Origin: Streptomyces barringtoniae
GTDB taxonomy: Bacteria > Actinomycetota > Actinomycetes > Streptomycetales > Streptomycetaceae
Length of the DNA: 64,000 bases
NCBI RefSeq assembly: GCF_020819595.1
Contig: NZ_JAJHNP010000011.1
Location: 62,001 to 126,000 of the forward strand
Reading direction: 5' to 3'
Both the position numbers and the translations under genes were made by a program. The notes beneath the pieces are model-generated. The model did not search any database. It saw nothing but the letters and a program-made list of their open reading frames with translations, and was not told the DNA's origin. Positions 17,796-26,441 of the stretch are shown one piece after another (the first letter of the stretch is position 1; each line of letters begins with the position of its first letter).

Positions 17796-18140
17796 GCGGC
17801 GCTTTCCGGTGGCCGTCGTGGGCTGCGCGTCTGCTGTCATCGGGGAGGGGGATTGGGTCATGTCTGCCGGGCGTGCATGGGGGTGTAGGTTCCCCTGCCC
17901 TGTGAGGGCGCGCCCCGCCGACCTGGCCGTCACCGCCGTGTCGGACCTGGCGGCGCGGCTCGCGGTCGGCTGAGCGGCGCTTTCCGGTGGCCGTCGTGGG
18001 CTGCGTCTGCCGGTCATGCCTGCTTCTGCCCCCTGCTCCGTCGGGCAGCTCCGACGAGGTACGAGCCGGTCCCGGCAGCCGTCGTCACCGGAGGACGAGG
18101 GGACTTGGTCAGGTCTGTCGGGCGTGCATGGGGCTGTTGG
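17733..18140. repeat. tandem duplication of the HAD/MFS convergent 3' region
   Basis: 17733-17827 (last 63 bp of the HAD gene plus 32 bp) recurs at 17911-18005 with 2 mismatches in 95 bp. A second block, 17851-17889, recurs less exactly at 18102-18140, across the end of the MFS gene. The order is A-B-A'-B', as expected from one tandem duplication of the intergenic region followed by drift and a roughly 70-bp length change. No gene lies between 17796 and 18108. Confidence 0.8.
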
Positions 18141-19626
18141 CGACCTCGTCCGGGCATTTCCGGTGCGGTGGGCGCATGCGCCGGTCGCGCCGCCAGTCGG
18201 ACGACGCGAGCGCGAGCGAGGCGACCATGCCGACGAGGGCGGCGCCCAGCGCGGTGACGACGGCACCGCGGTAGTCGTGACTCCTGCCGAGCACGAGGTA
18301 GAAGAAGCCGGGCAGGGCCGCGGTGCCCACCGCGGCACCCAGCCGCTGACCGGTCTGCAGGGCGCCGCCCGCCGCACCCGCCATGCGTACGGGCACGTCC
18401 CGCAGCGTCATCGTGATGTTGGGGGAGACCACGCAGCCGCTGCCGACGCCGCCGAGGAACAGCAGCGGGGCGGCGGCCCAGGGCGCGCTGCCGAGGGGTG
18501 CGAAGCGGAGCAGCAGCGCGGTGCCGCCCAGGCCGAGGATCACGCCCGTCAGCCCGCACACGGTCAGTAGGCGGCCGAAGCGGTCCACCAGCCGGCCGGC
18601 GACCACCGCCGCGCCGGCCGAGCCCAGGGCGAAGGGCGTCACGGCGAGGCCGGACCGGAGCGGGGAGAAGCCCAGACCGTGCTGGTAGAAGAGCGCGAAG
18701 ACCAGCCACACACCGCTGAACCCGACGAAGTACAGCGTGCCGACTCCGGCGCCGACGGCGTATCCGCGCACGGTGGTGAACAGACGCGGGTCGAGCAGCG
18801 GCTGGGCACCCCGCGCGACGAGGCGGCGCTGCCACCGGGCGAAGACGGCGAGGATCGCCAGGCCGACGAGGAACAGCCACCACACGCGTCCGATGCCGCC
18901 GGAGTCCGCCTGGACCAGCGGGTACATCACCGCGAGCACGCCGAGACCGAGCAGCACCACGCCGGGCAGGTCCACGCGCCCCCGTCCGGACCGGCGGGTG
19001 CGGGGCAGCAGCCGGCGGCCGAGCAGGACGGCCAGGATGCCGATGGGGACGTTGACGTAGAAGATCCACCGCCAGCCCTGGGCGCCCGAGGCCAGGGCGA
19101 GGATGGCGCCGCCGGTGATGGGTCCGGTCGCGGACGATATGCCGACGGTGGCGCCGAAGAAGCCGAAGGCGCGGCCGCGCTCGGCGCCGCGGAACATCTG
19201 CTGGATCAGCGCGGAGTTCTGCGGCGCCATGAAGCCCGCCGCCAGTCCCTGGGCGAGCCGGGCCGCCACCAGCAGCGTGATGCCGGGAGCCGCTCCGCAG
19301 GCCGCGCTGAAGACCACGAAACAGCTGAGGGCCAGCAGGAAGATGCGGCGCCGGTCCAGCGCGTCGCCGAGGCGGCCGGCCGTGACGAGCGCGAGGGCGA
19401 AGGCGAGCGCGTATCCGGACACCACCCACTGCACCTGCGCGGGGGAGGCGTGCAGATCGCGCTGGATCGTGGGCAGGGCGACCGCCACGATCGTCACGTC
19501 CAGCAGGCTCATGAAGCCGGCCACCAAGGTGACCCACAGGGCCCGCCACCGGCGCGGATCCGGCTCGTATCCGGCCTCCTGATCGCCCGCGTGCCGACCG
19601 TCCGCCGCTGACGCCGACGCTGTCAC
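18109..19626 (-). CDS. DHA2-family MFS drug transporter
   Basis: 505 residues. The first helices carry LVAGFMSLLDVTIVAVALPTI, the helix-1 motif of EmrB/QacA-type 14-helix proton antiporters; loop motif GRLGDALDRRR and helix-5 motif GPITGGAILAL follow. GTG at 19626 is chosen because GAGAGGAG lies 5 nt upstream; the open frame extends further but into noncoding-like sequence. The gene separates fdhB-nrfD from fdhA. A role in formate metabolism is unlikely; it probably exports a toxic compound. Its last codons lie in a duplicated stretch. Confidence 0.85.
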   Translation of the reverse strand: MTASASAADGRHAGDQEAGYEPDPRRWRALWVTLVAGFMSLLDVTIVAVALPTIQRDLHASPAQVQWVVSGYALAFALALVTAGRLGDALDRRRIFLLALSCFVVFSAACGAAPGITLLVAARLAQGLAAGFMAPQNSALIQQMFRGAERGRAFGFFGATVGISSATGPITGGAILALASGAQGWRWIFYVNVPIGILAVLLGRRLLPRTRRSGRGRVDLPGVVLLGLGVLAVMYPLVQADSGGIGRVWWLFLVGLAILAVFARWQRRLVARGAQPLLDPRLFTTVRGYAVGAGVGTLYFVGFSGVWLVFALFYQHGLGFSPLRSGLAVTPFALGSAGAAVVAGRLVDRFGRLLTVCGLTGVILGLGGTALLLRFAPLGSAPWAAAPLLFLGGVGSGCVVSPNITMTLRDVPVRMAGAAGGALQTGQRLGAAVGTAALPGFFYLVLGRSHDYRGAVVTALGAALVGMVASLALASSDWRRDRRMRPPHRKCPDEVANSPMHARQT

Positions 19627-19805
19627 AGGGGCTCCTCTCGCCAGGCCCGGACCCGGCTCACCAGCGTCGCCCGGGCCGGACCAAGTTCCCCACGCGGCAC
19701 GGAACACACACCGCACCGTGCCAACGGCAGGCCGCGACCGCCGTGGACGCGCGCGACACCGGCACCTCTGGCGCGGCCGACGCCGCCCGTCCGGTGCTCA
19801 CACCG

Positions 19806-20819
19806 TCAGCGGCCGCGCCGCTCCAGCCGCTCCCGCTGCGGTACGACCGTGTACTTCGGATCCTCCGCGGAGGCAACCCCGGCGTGGAACACACCGAAGC
19901 GCAGGGCCGCCGAGCCGGTGAGCAGCGCCGCTCCGGCCGCCAGCGCCAGGCGCCGGTCCCGCCCGCAGCACAGGGCGAGCGCCGCGCCGCCCGCCGTCAG
20001 CGCCTCCGCCGCGCGCAGCAGCAGATGCGGCCTGCCCTGTTCGAAGGGCTCAGCGGTCAGGCCCATGCGCCGCTTCATCACCCGGAACGCGCCCAGCTCC
20101 AGGGCCGCCCCGAGTACGGCCAGCCGGCGGGCCGGCCCCGCCTGGGCGGGCGGGGCCGCGGCCAGGGCCAGGCCGGAGGCCGCGGTGGCGGCGGAGCCCG
20201 CGAAGACGAACGGCAGCTCGCGGTGGCCCTCGTGCCAGGACGGCACCGCCGTGTCGGAGAGCAGCACCGCCGTGTAGGTGGCGACGGCCGGGCCGAGGAC
20301 GGCGGACGCCACGGTGGCGGCCGAGCCCAGCAGCCGGTACCGGCCCGCCACCTCCGTCGCCGCGGCGGTCAGCGTCAGCGGCGCGTACCCCGCCAGCAGC
20401 CACGAACCCACGCTCATGGGGGACGTGGGCTTGAAGACGCGCAGCATGTTCAGAAACCGGGCCGGTCTGCCCAGGTCGTGGACGAGCGCGGCCAGCGACA
20501 GGGAGATGGCGCCGGCGGCCCCCAACTTGGCGGGAGCTGCGAGCCCCGGCCGCCCGGTGACCTGGCCCCCGGCCGCGAGCAGCGAGGACGCCCCGGCCAG
20601 CCCGCCGAGATACAGGTAACCGGCGATGTCCAGCGGCTTCCACGTCGGCTTCTTCAGCACGGGTTTGCCGTAGTACGACGAGAACGCGGCGTCCGGAACC
20701 ATCGGCTGCTCGCCCCGCCCGCGCCGGTGCCTCCGGCGGCCCCCGCCGGCGCCCGTCGGAGCCTGCCTGCCGGGCCGTACGCCCCGCACGCCGTCCCCGG
20801 TGACGCCCGACTCGCTCAT
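19806..20819 (-). CDS. nrfD: NrfD/PsrC-like membrane subunit of formate dehydrogenase
   Basis: 337 residues, with about eight hydrophobic helices after a Gly/Arg-rich cytoplasmic start. YLYLGGLAGASSLLA, HDLGRPARFLNMLRVFKPTSPMSVG and the late EPFEQGRPHLLLRAAE segment are characteristic of the NrfD/polysulfide-reductase membrane anchor, which passes electrons from an Fe-S subunit to quinone. The ATG at 20819 overlaps the fdhB stop (ATGA) and has GAGGAGG upstream, so both are made from one coupled message. The partner alpha subunit is fdhA at 13478-16738. Confidence 0.88.
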   Translation of the reverse strand: MSESGVTGDGVRGVRPGRQAPTGAGGGRRRHRRGRGEQPMVPDAAFSSYYGKPVLKKPTWKPLDIAGYLYLGGLAGASSLLAAGGQVTGRPGLAAPAKLGAAGAISLSLAALVHDLGRPARFLNMLRVFKPTSPMSVGSWLLAGYAPLTLTAAATEVAGRYRLLGSAATVASAVLGPAVATYTAVLLSDTAVPSWHEGHRELPFVFAGSAATAASGLALAAAPPAQAGPARRLAVLGAALELGAFRVMKRRMGLTAEPFEQGRPHLLLRAAEALTAGGAALALCCGRDRRLALAAGAALLTGSAALRFGVFHAGVASAEDPKYTVVPQRERLERRGR

Positions 20820-21832
20820 CGTGGCCTCCTCGCGAAACTGCCCAGGGCCAGGGCCAGCAGCGAGCCGGCGGCCAGCGCCGCGTGCCGCCACATGGCGGGC
20901 AGGTCCCGGGTGGTGACCACCGGGTCGGGCGGGAGGCCGTAGACCTCCGGCTCGTCGAGCAGCAGGAAGAACGCGCCGTCGCCGCCGACCCCGTCCTCCG
21001 GGCTCTCGCCGTACAGCCGCGCGTCGGGCACGCCGGCCGCGTGCAACTGCGCCACCCGGGCCTGTGCCCGCTCCCGCAGTTCGTCCAGCGGGCCGAACTG
21101 GATGGAGTCCGTGGGGCAGGACTTGGCGCAGGCGGGCTCCATGCCGACACCGAGCCGGTCGTAGCACAGCGTGCACTTCCACACCCGGCCGTCGTCCTCG
21201 CGCTGGTCGATGACGCCGTAGGGGCAGGCGGGCACGCAGTAGCCGCAGCCGTTGCAGATGTCCTCCTGGACGACGACCGTGCCGAACTCGGTCCGGAACA
21301 GCGCTCCCGTGGGGCACACGTCCAGACAGGCGGCGTGCGTGCAGTGCTTGCACACGTCGGAGGACATCAGCCAGCGCAACTCGGTGCGGCCGTCCGGGGA
21401 GAGGGGGGAGATCTGCCCGGCGGGCGCGCCCTCGGGGGCCCGCCCGGGCGGGGGAGCGGTGGCACCCGGGCCGGGGGAGGAGGCGTCGGTGCCGAGGCGG
21501 GCTGCGGCGGCGAACACATCGACGTCCTCGTGCGCGACCCCGGGTTCCTGCCCGCCGAACGGCTTGCGCTGTTCGATGAAGGCCACATGCCGCCAGGTGT
21601 CGGCGCCCAGGCCTTGGGTGTTGTCGTACGACATACCGGTCCAGACGAGACCGTCCTCCGGGATGGCGTTCCACTCCTTGCACGCCACCTCGCACGCCTT
21701 GCAGCCGATGCACACCGAGGTGTCGGTGAAGAAGCCCATCCTCGGCGGGGCGTCCGGGTAGCCGGAGTCCCCGGCCACGTCCGGCTGCGGGCCGTACCAC
21801 AGACGACCGCGGTCCTCGTCGCCGTCCCTCAT
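20816..21832 (-). CDS. fdhB: formate dehydrogenase beta subunit, four-cluster ferredoxin
   Basis: 338 residues. Four Cys groups for 4Fe-4S clusters are visible: CIGCKACEVAC, CKHCTHAACLDVC, CNGCGYCVPAC and CTLC with a later CAKSC. The protein relays electrons from the molybdenum subunit to the NrfD anchor. A Pro/Gly-rich insertion (about residues 110-145) separates the first and second cluster groups, and one C-terminal hydrophobic helix (LAAGSLLALALGSF) would tether it to the membrane, as in FdnH. ATG at 21832 has GAGGAGG 7 nt upstream. The gene is first of the fdhB-nrfD pair. Confidence 0.92.
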   Translation of the reverse strand: MRDGDEDRGRLWYGPQPDVAGDSGYPDAPPRMGFFTDTSVCIGCKACEVACKEWNAIPEDGLVWTGMSYDNTQGLGADTWRHVAFIEQRKPFGGQEPGVAHEDVDVFAAAARLGTDASSPGPGATAPPPGRAPEGAPAGQISPLSPDGRTELRWLMSSDVCKHCTHAACLDVCPTGALFRTEFGTVVVQEDICNGCGYCVPACPYGVIDQREDDGRVWKCTLCYDRLGVGMEPACAKSCPTDSIQFGPLDELRERAQARVAQLHAAGVPDARLYGESPEDGVGGDGAFFLLLDEPEVYGLPPDPVVTTRDLPAMWRHAALAAGSLLALALGSFARRPR

Positions 21833-22299
21833 CGCCCTGCCTCCTCGCTCATGACTTCTCGGCCCCCTCGGGTACCTCGCCAGGCGCTTCAGGGTGCCGG
21901 GGCGTGTCGCGCACGAGGAAGCGGTTTTCCTCCTCGTGGGACAGCAGGGTGTGCGCATCCTTGTTCGCCAGACCTGAGGCAGGCCCGTTTCCTGGCGTGA
22001 CAGGGCGGGAACGGCAGCACGAATGCGCAGACTCGCTCCCGCTCGACCTGGCCGCGGAGACCGGCAGCCGATGGTCCAGCGCGGACACGAGGCGTCCGCC
22101 GCGCCCCTGGCCCGGGGCCGACCGCCGCTCCTCGGACACCGCCACGTGTGCTCGCCTTCCGCCCGTGCTGGGTCCCTCACTCTCGGTGCTCTCTTTCGAG
22201 CCTGGCACGGGTGCCCCGGGCCCGCGCGCCCGAAACGGCCGCCGGGCTCGTTCGCCGGACCGGTCCGGGGCCACCCGGCGGGGCTGCGGGGCTACCTGG
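21833..22299. other. upstream region of fdhB without a confident gene
   Basis: A minus-strand frame ending at 21849 encodes ANKDAHTLLSHEEENRF and a Pro/Glu-rich tail, and stops 16 bp before the fdhB start. It has no start codon with a ribosome site and no recognised family. It may be a relic or the leader of the fdhB transcript. Nothing else is recognised. Confidence 0.4.
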
Positions 22300-23133
22300 T
22301 GCCGCGGACGGTGTGCGGGGACCCGGAGGTCGACGCGCCGGCCGGCGCCGTGGCCGGCGCGCCGGAGGCGCCGTGGTTCGTCCAGGCGTGCGTTGCGGAG
22401 TCCGCACGGCGTGCGCCGACGCCAAGCTCACCGGCCGCCCCGGCTGCTGTCCCGCTCCAGCCGGCGCGGGTGTGCCGCGGCTGCTGGGCGGGTACGGCGT
22501 GGCGGCGGACCGGACGCCGGTGCCCGCCTTGTGGGCGGGGAAGCCATCCCTGGGCGGATCGGCGGAGGGGACCGTGCGCCGTCCGGCGGAGATCTCCGTC
22601 TTCTGCGAAGAGGTCTCCGGGCCGGAGCCGATCCGCGACGCCCCGAACCATCCGGCACCGGCCGCACCGGCCGCGCCCACCGACCGCGGCGTCGCGAGCC
22701 TCGTCGTACCCCGCCATGGCCTCGAGGCGACGGCGCCCAGCGGGCTGGACGACGCCGTACGCGTCGACTTCAGCCCGCCGGTGCTCATGCAGGACGAGCG
22801 GGACGTGCGGCGCGCGGCCGAGGTGGTCGACGGTGCCGGGAAACCGGCCGTGCTCGTGGGCAACGCCGGCCGCGCCGCCTCCGCGCAGGCCGCGGGCCTC
22901 GCATCACTCCTCGGTGCCGGTGTCGCCACCACGGCCCTCGCCCGCGACCCCCTGCCCGACGGCCTTCCCTGCGCCACGGGCGTGGCGGGCCCCTCGGCAG
23001 CGAGGCGGCGTCCGCGCTGCTGCGGGGCTGCGACACGCTGCTCCTCGCGGGCGCGAAGGACCCGGCCCCCGCCCTCCTGCCCCAAGCCGCACGACTGCCG
23101 GATCGTCACCGTGGACCGCGAACGGCTGGACGC
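22300..23133 (+). pseudogene. decayed thiamine-diphosphate enzyme (pyruvate oxidase-like)
   Basis: Pieces of a TPP-dependent enzyme of the PoxB/acetolactate-synthase type lie in order but in shifting frames. APWFVQACVAES is in frame 3 (about 22370). CADAKLTGRPG, GYGVAADRTPVPALWAG, VRRAAEVVDGAGKPAVLVG and LGAGVATTALARDPLPDGLP are in frame 2 (about 22410-22990). GSEAASALLRGCDTLLLAG is in frame 1 (about 22995-23075), and DCRIVTVDRERLDAH is again in frame 2. At least four frame changes, no start, and the C-terminal TPP-binding third is missing. The relic runs into the 3' end of the anti-sigma kinase gene on the other strand. Confidence 0.75.
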
Positions 23134-23580
23134 TCACTCCGGCTCGGCGGCGAGCGGCACGGTGGCGGTGATCCGTTTGCCGTGGGGCAGCCGGGCCACC
23201 TCGAGAGCGCGGGAGAGCATCGCGACGAGGTGCAGCCCGTGCCCGCCGACCCGGCGGGGATCGGGAGGGCGCATCAGGGGCGGGTCGGGCGAGGTGTCCG
23301 ACACCGCGATGCGCAGGGCGCCGGCGCCGGGCAGCACTTCCAGGCTCAGGGTGCACGGGCCGGGGGCGTGCTTGGCCACGTTCGTGACGAGCTCGCTGGC
23401 GACGAGCCGGGCGTCCTGCACCGAGCGCCGTGGGGGTGCGGGTCGTACCTCGGCGAGCAGCGCGGCGACGGCGTCCCTCGCATCGCCGATGCCGGCCATG
23501 GCGTCGTCCCAGGTGCGACTGCAGCGCAGGAGCGCGGCGCGGGTCTGCGTCCTTGTGTGCGTCCCGGGCGGGATGTCCAT
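23134..23580 (-). CDS. RsbW-like anti-sigma factor serine kinase (HATPase)
   Basis: 148 residues, one GHKL ATPase domain. The N box is VASELVTNVAKHA and the G regions are VSDTSP and GGHGLHLVAML. Such small ATPases either hold a sigma factor or phosphorylate STAS anti-sigma antagonists in partner-switching systems. No sigma or STAS gene is adjacent; the RsbU-like phosphatase (6.4 kb) and the STAS-ANTAR-GAF protein (26.7 kb) are candidate partners. ATG at 23580; the ribosome site is weak (AAAAGGGCAATGACGT). The gene overwrites the end of the thiamine-enzyme relic. Confidence 0.82.
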   Translation of the reverse strand: MDIPPGTHTRTQTRAALLRCSRTWDDAMAGIGDARDAVAALLAEVRPAPPRRSVQDARLVASELVTNVAKHAPGPCTLSLEVLPGAGALRIAVSDTSPDPPLMRPPDPRRVGGHGLHLVAMLSRALEVARLPHGKRITATVPLAAEPE

Positions 23581-23818
23581 ACGTCATTGCCCTTTTCGTG
23601 CGGCGCCAGGAGCCCTTCCTGTTGCATGCGGGAACGTCCCGTCCTGTGCGCGGATACCCGCTGGGCCGACGATCAAGGGGGACGTACGCCGCGAATCCTC
23701 CGGTTGCCCACGAGCCCCAGGCCGCAGGCCACGGACCGGGTCTTGCGCACGGCCGGACGGGCCCGGGAGACCAGCACCGCTGGACGTCCCGGCCCCGTTC
23801 GGTATCGGAGGCGCCGCC

Positions 23819-23992
23819 TCAGTGCTTGAAGGTGTCCTTGGCCTTCTCCTTGGCCTGCCGGGCGTCACCGCGCGCACCTTCCGCACGGCCCTCGGCCTCC
23901 AGCCGCTCGTTGCCGACGGCGCGGCCCATGGCCTCCTTCGCCCTGCCCTTGGCCTGCTCCTTCTTGGCCTTCGCCTTCTGGTTGCCTGCCAT
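23819..23992 (-). CDS. CsbD-like general stress protein
   Basis: 57 residues, MAGNQKAKAKKEQAKGRAKE at the start, nearly all Lys/Ala/Glu/Gly with KAKDTF near the end. This is the CsbD family, abundant small hydrophilic proteins induced by general stress, with no known enzymatic activity. It follows the RsbW-like gene in chromosomal order and a SigB-like promoter can be drawn upstream. Confidence 0.8.
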   Translation of the reverse strand: MAGNQKAKAKKEQAKGRAKEAMGRAVGNERLEAEGRAEGARGDARQAKEKAKDTFKH

Positions 23993-24052
23993 CGGGTGTC
24001 ACATCCCAACATTGTGCGGGGTCCGGTCCCCAGTCGGATTGCCGTGAAGCCG

Positions 24053-24076
24053 CCACCCAAACAGGAAATCAGGAAC
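24053..24076 (-). promoter_or_regulatory. possible SigB-type promoter of the csbD-like gene
   Basis: On the minus strand GTTC, 14 nt, GGGTGG partly matches the Streptomyces stress-sigma consensus GTTT-N14-GGGTAT. It is about 60 bp upstream of the CsbD start. Match is incomplete. Confidence 0.25.
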
Positions 24077-24095
24077 ATACCTCTGTCGAAAGTCT

Positions 24096-24149
24096 GATTA
24101 CTTACGCTTGGTTGAACAGTCCAGACTGATAAACCTATCGTTAGTAATC
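24096..24149 (+). promoter_or_regulatory. inverted-repeat operator flanking the MarR-MFS promoter
   Basis: GATTACTTACG (24096-24106) and CGTTAGTAATC (24139-24149) are inverted repeats with one mismatch. Between them lie TTGAAC (24112-24117) and, 18 nt later, TATCGT (24136-24141), a plausible -35/-10 pair. The start point would fall at about 24147-24150, on the GTG start of marR, suggesting a leaderless transcript. Confidence 0.55.
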
Positions 24150-24572
24150 GTGGACACGGTTGCACTCGCCGCCTCACTGCGGCTGGCCATGGGCCGGATC
24201 GTCCGCCGACTGCGCCAGGCGCACGCGGTCGGCGACGTGACGTTGTCCGGCGTCTCGGTGCTGGCCCGGCTGGCCCGCACCGGTCCGGACTCGCCCGGCT
24301 CGCTCGCCGAACTCGAACGCGTCCGGCCGCAGGCGATGGCCAGCACCCTCGCCGGACTCGAACAACGCGGACTGGTGAGCCGTACGCCCGACACCGCCGA
24401 CGGCCGCCGCGCCATCGTCTCGATCACCGACGACGGGCGGACCATGCTGGAGCAGCGCCGCTCCGAGTCCGTGGCCCGCCTCGCCCACGCTCTCGACGAG
24501 CTGACCCCGCAGGAGCGGCAGGCCCTGTACGACGTCCTGCCCCTGCTCGACCGGCTGGCGGAACGACTGTGA
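24150..24572 (+). CDS. MarR-family transcriptional regulator
   Basis: 140 residues from GTG 24150. The winged helix shows LSGVSVLARLARTGP, then SLAELERVRPQAMASTLAGL as recognition helix, and the wing GLVSRTPDTADGRRAIVSIT with the family's D-R-R. GTG 24150 is preferred over TTG 24108 because the upstream 14 codons are the operator and promoter DNA, and no Shine-Dalgarno precedes either. The stop overlaps the GTG of the downstream MFS pump (GTGA), so regulator and pump are co-transcribed; the flanking inverted repeat implies autorepression lifted by a pump substrate. Confidence 0.85.
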   Translation: MDTVALAASLRLAMGRIVRRLRQAHAVGDVTLSGVSVLARLARTGPDSPGSLAELERVRPQAMASTLAGLEQRGLVSRTPDTADGRRAIVSITDDGRTMLEQRRSESVARLAHALDELTPQERQALYDVLPLLDRLAERL

Positions 24573-26359
24573 CCGGCCGTACGCCCGCCGCGGGCATACG
24601 CGGCCGGCTCCTCGCCCGCTCGGCCCGCCTCAGGGACACACCACCGGGTCCCGGCTACAAGTGGGTCGCGCTGTCCAACACCACCCTCGGCGTCCTGATC
24701 GCCACGATGGACGCCTCCATCGTGATCATCTCGCTGCCGGCGATCTTCCGCGGCATCGGCCTGGACCCGCTCGCGGCCGGCAACATCGGCTACCTGCTGT
24801 GGATGATCCTCGGCTATCTGCTGGTCTCGGCCGTCCTGGTGGTCGTGCTCGGCAGGCTCGGCGACATGTTCGGCCGGGTCCGCATCTACAACCTGGGCTT
24901 CCTGGTCTTCGCCTGCGCCTCCGTCGCCCTGTCCCTCGACCCGTTCCGGGCCGGGGCGGGCGCGCTGTGGCTGATCCTGTGGCGGATCGTGCAGGCCTTC
25001 GGCGGCTCCATGCTCACCGCCAACTCGGCCGCCATCCTCACCGACGCCTTCCCGGCCCGGCAGCGTGGCATGGCGCTCGGCATCAACCAGATCACCGCGC
25101 TCGCCGGGCAGTTCCTCGGCCTGCTCGCCGGCGGCCTGCTGGCCGCGGTCGACTGGCGGGCGGTGTTCTGGGTGAGCGTCCCGGTCAGCGTCACCGGCAC
25201 CGTCTGGTCGTACCTGAGCCTGCGCGAGACCTCGGCCGGCGGACGCGGCCGGATCGACTGGCTCGGCAACCTCACCTTCGCCTCCGGCGCGGGCATCCTG
25301 CTCGCGGGTATCACCTACGGCATCCAGCCCTACGGCGGCCACTCCACGGGCTGGACCGACCCCTGGGTCCTGGCGGGCCTGATCGGCGGCGTGCTCCTGC
25401 TGCTGGTGTTCGCCCGCGTCGAGTCACGGGCCGCCGAGCCCATGTTCCGGCTGTCGCTGTTCCGGGTGCGGGCGTTCGCCGCCGGCAACCTGGCCGCCCT
25501 GCTCACCGCGATCGCCCGCGGCGGGCTGCAGTTCATGCTGATCATCTGGCTGCAGGGCATCTGGCTGCCGCTGCACGGCTACGACTTCGAGGACACCCCG
25601 CTGTGGGCCGGCATCTTCATGCTGCCGCTCACCCTCGGCTTCCTGGTCGCCGGCCCGGTCTCCGGCTACCTCTCCGACCGCTTCGGCGCCCGCCTGTTCT
25701 CCACGGCGGGACTGGTCGTCGTCGCCGGTTCCTTCCTCGGCCTGCTGGCCCTCCCGGTGGACTTCGACTACGGCGTCTTCGCGACGCTGCTGCTGCTCAA
25801 CGGCCTCGGCCAGGGCATGTTCTCCTCGCCCAACACCTCCTCCATCATGGGCAGCGTGCCGGCCCGTGACCGGGGTGTGGCCTCCGGGATGCGCTCCACC
25901 TTCCAGAACTCCGGCACGGCCCTGTCCATCGGCGTCTTCTTCTCGCTGATGGTCTCCGGCCTCGCGAGCACCCTGCCGAAGACGCTCGGCAGCGGACTCC
26001 AGGCGCACGGCGTGCCCGCCGCGACCGCGCACCAGGCGGCCTCGCTGCCGCCCGTCAGCACCCTGTTCGCCACGTTCCTCGGCGACAACCCGATCGGCCA
26101 TCTGCTCGGCGGCGGCACCCTGGACCAGCTGACCGCCGCCCAGCGGGCCGCCCTGACCGGCCACACCTTCTTCCCGGAGCTGGTCTCCGGGCCCTTCCAC
26201 CACGGCCTGACCATCGTCTTCGGCGTCGCCGCGGGCATGGCCCTGGTCTCCGCGCTCGCCTCCGCCCTGCGCGGCGGCCACGTGCGCGCCGACGACGACA
26301 CCCCGCAGGCGGGGGCGGACCACACGGCGCAGGCCCGGCCCACGCGCACCTCGCCCTAG
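24569..26359 (+). CDS. DHA2-family MFS efflux pump
   Basis: 596 residues, a 14-helix EmrB/QacA-type antiporter. GVLIATMDASIVIISLPAIF is helix 1, GRLGDMFGRVRIYNLG is loop motif A, and GLLAGGLLAAVDWRAVFWVSVPV is the helix-5/6 region. A long external loop (about residues 470-545, APAATAHQAASL and following) precedes the last helix. Its GTG start overlaps the marR stop, so expression should follow MarR control. Likely exports a drug or an endogenous toxic metabolite. Confidence 0.88.
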   Translation: MTGRTPAAGIRGRLLARSARLRDTPPGPGYKWVALSNTTLGVLIATMDASIVIISLPAIFRGIGLDPLAAGNIGYLLWMILGYLLVSAVLVVVLGRLGDMFGRVRIYNLGFLVFACASVALSLDPFRAGAGALWLILWRIVQAFGGSMLTANSAAILTDAFPARQRGMALGINQITALAGQFLGLLAGGLLAAVDWRAVFWVSVPVSVTGTVWSYLSLRETSAGGRGRIDWLGNLTFASGAGILLAGITYGIQPYGGHSTGWTDPWVLAGLIGGVLLLLVFARVESRAAEPMFRLSLFRVRAFAAGNLAALLTAIARGGLQFMLIIWLQGIWLPLHGYDFEDTPLWAGIFMLPLTLGFLVAGPVSGYLSDRFGARLFSTAGLVVVAGSFLGLLALPVDFDYGVFATLLLLNGLGQGMFSSPNTSSIMGSVPARDRGVASGMRSTFQNSGTALSIGVFFSLMVSGLASTLPKTLGSGLQAHGVPAATAHQAASLPPVSTLFATFLGDNPIGHLLGGGTLDQLTAAQRAALTGHTFFPELVSGPFHHGLTIVFGVAAGMALVSALASALRGGHVRADDDTPQAGADHTAQARPTRTSP

Positions 26360-26409
26360 AAGCCGCGGCGGGAGCCCGTCCGGAGTCGCGGAGTCTGGGG
26401 CACGTCGAA

Positions 26410-26441
26410 GCTCCCCCAGCACTGTTCCGAACCGGGGGAGC
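26410..26441. terminator. hairpin downstream of the MFS pump
   Basis: GCTCCCCC and GGGGGAGC pair perfectly over a 16-nt loop, 50 bp after the MFS stop. The rest of the 291-bp gap to the next gene shows nothing recognisable. Confidence 0.5.

Noticed and set aside
19806..21800. A 664-residue fusion of NrfD and an upstream Arg-rich domain
   Set aside because: The upstream part is the shifted frame of fdhB; nrfD has its own ATG with GAGGAGG at the fdhB stop.
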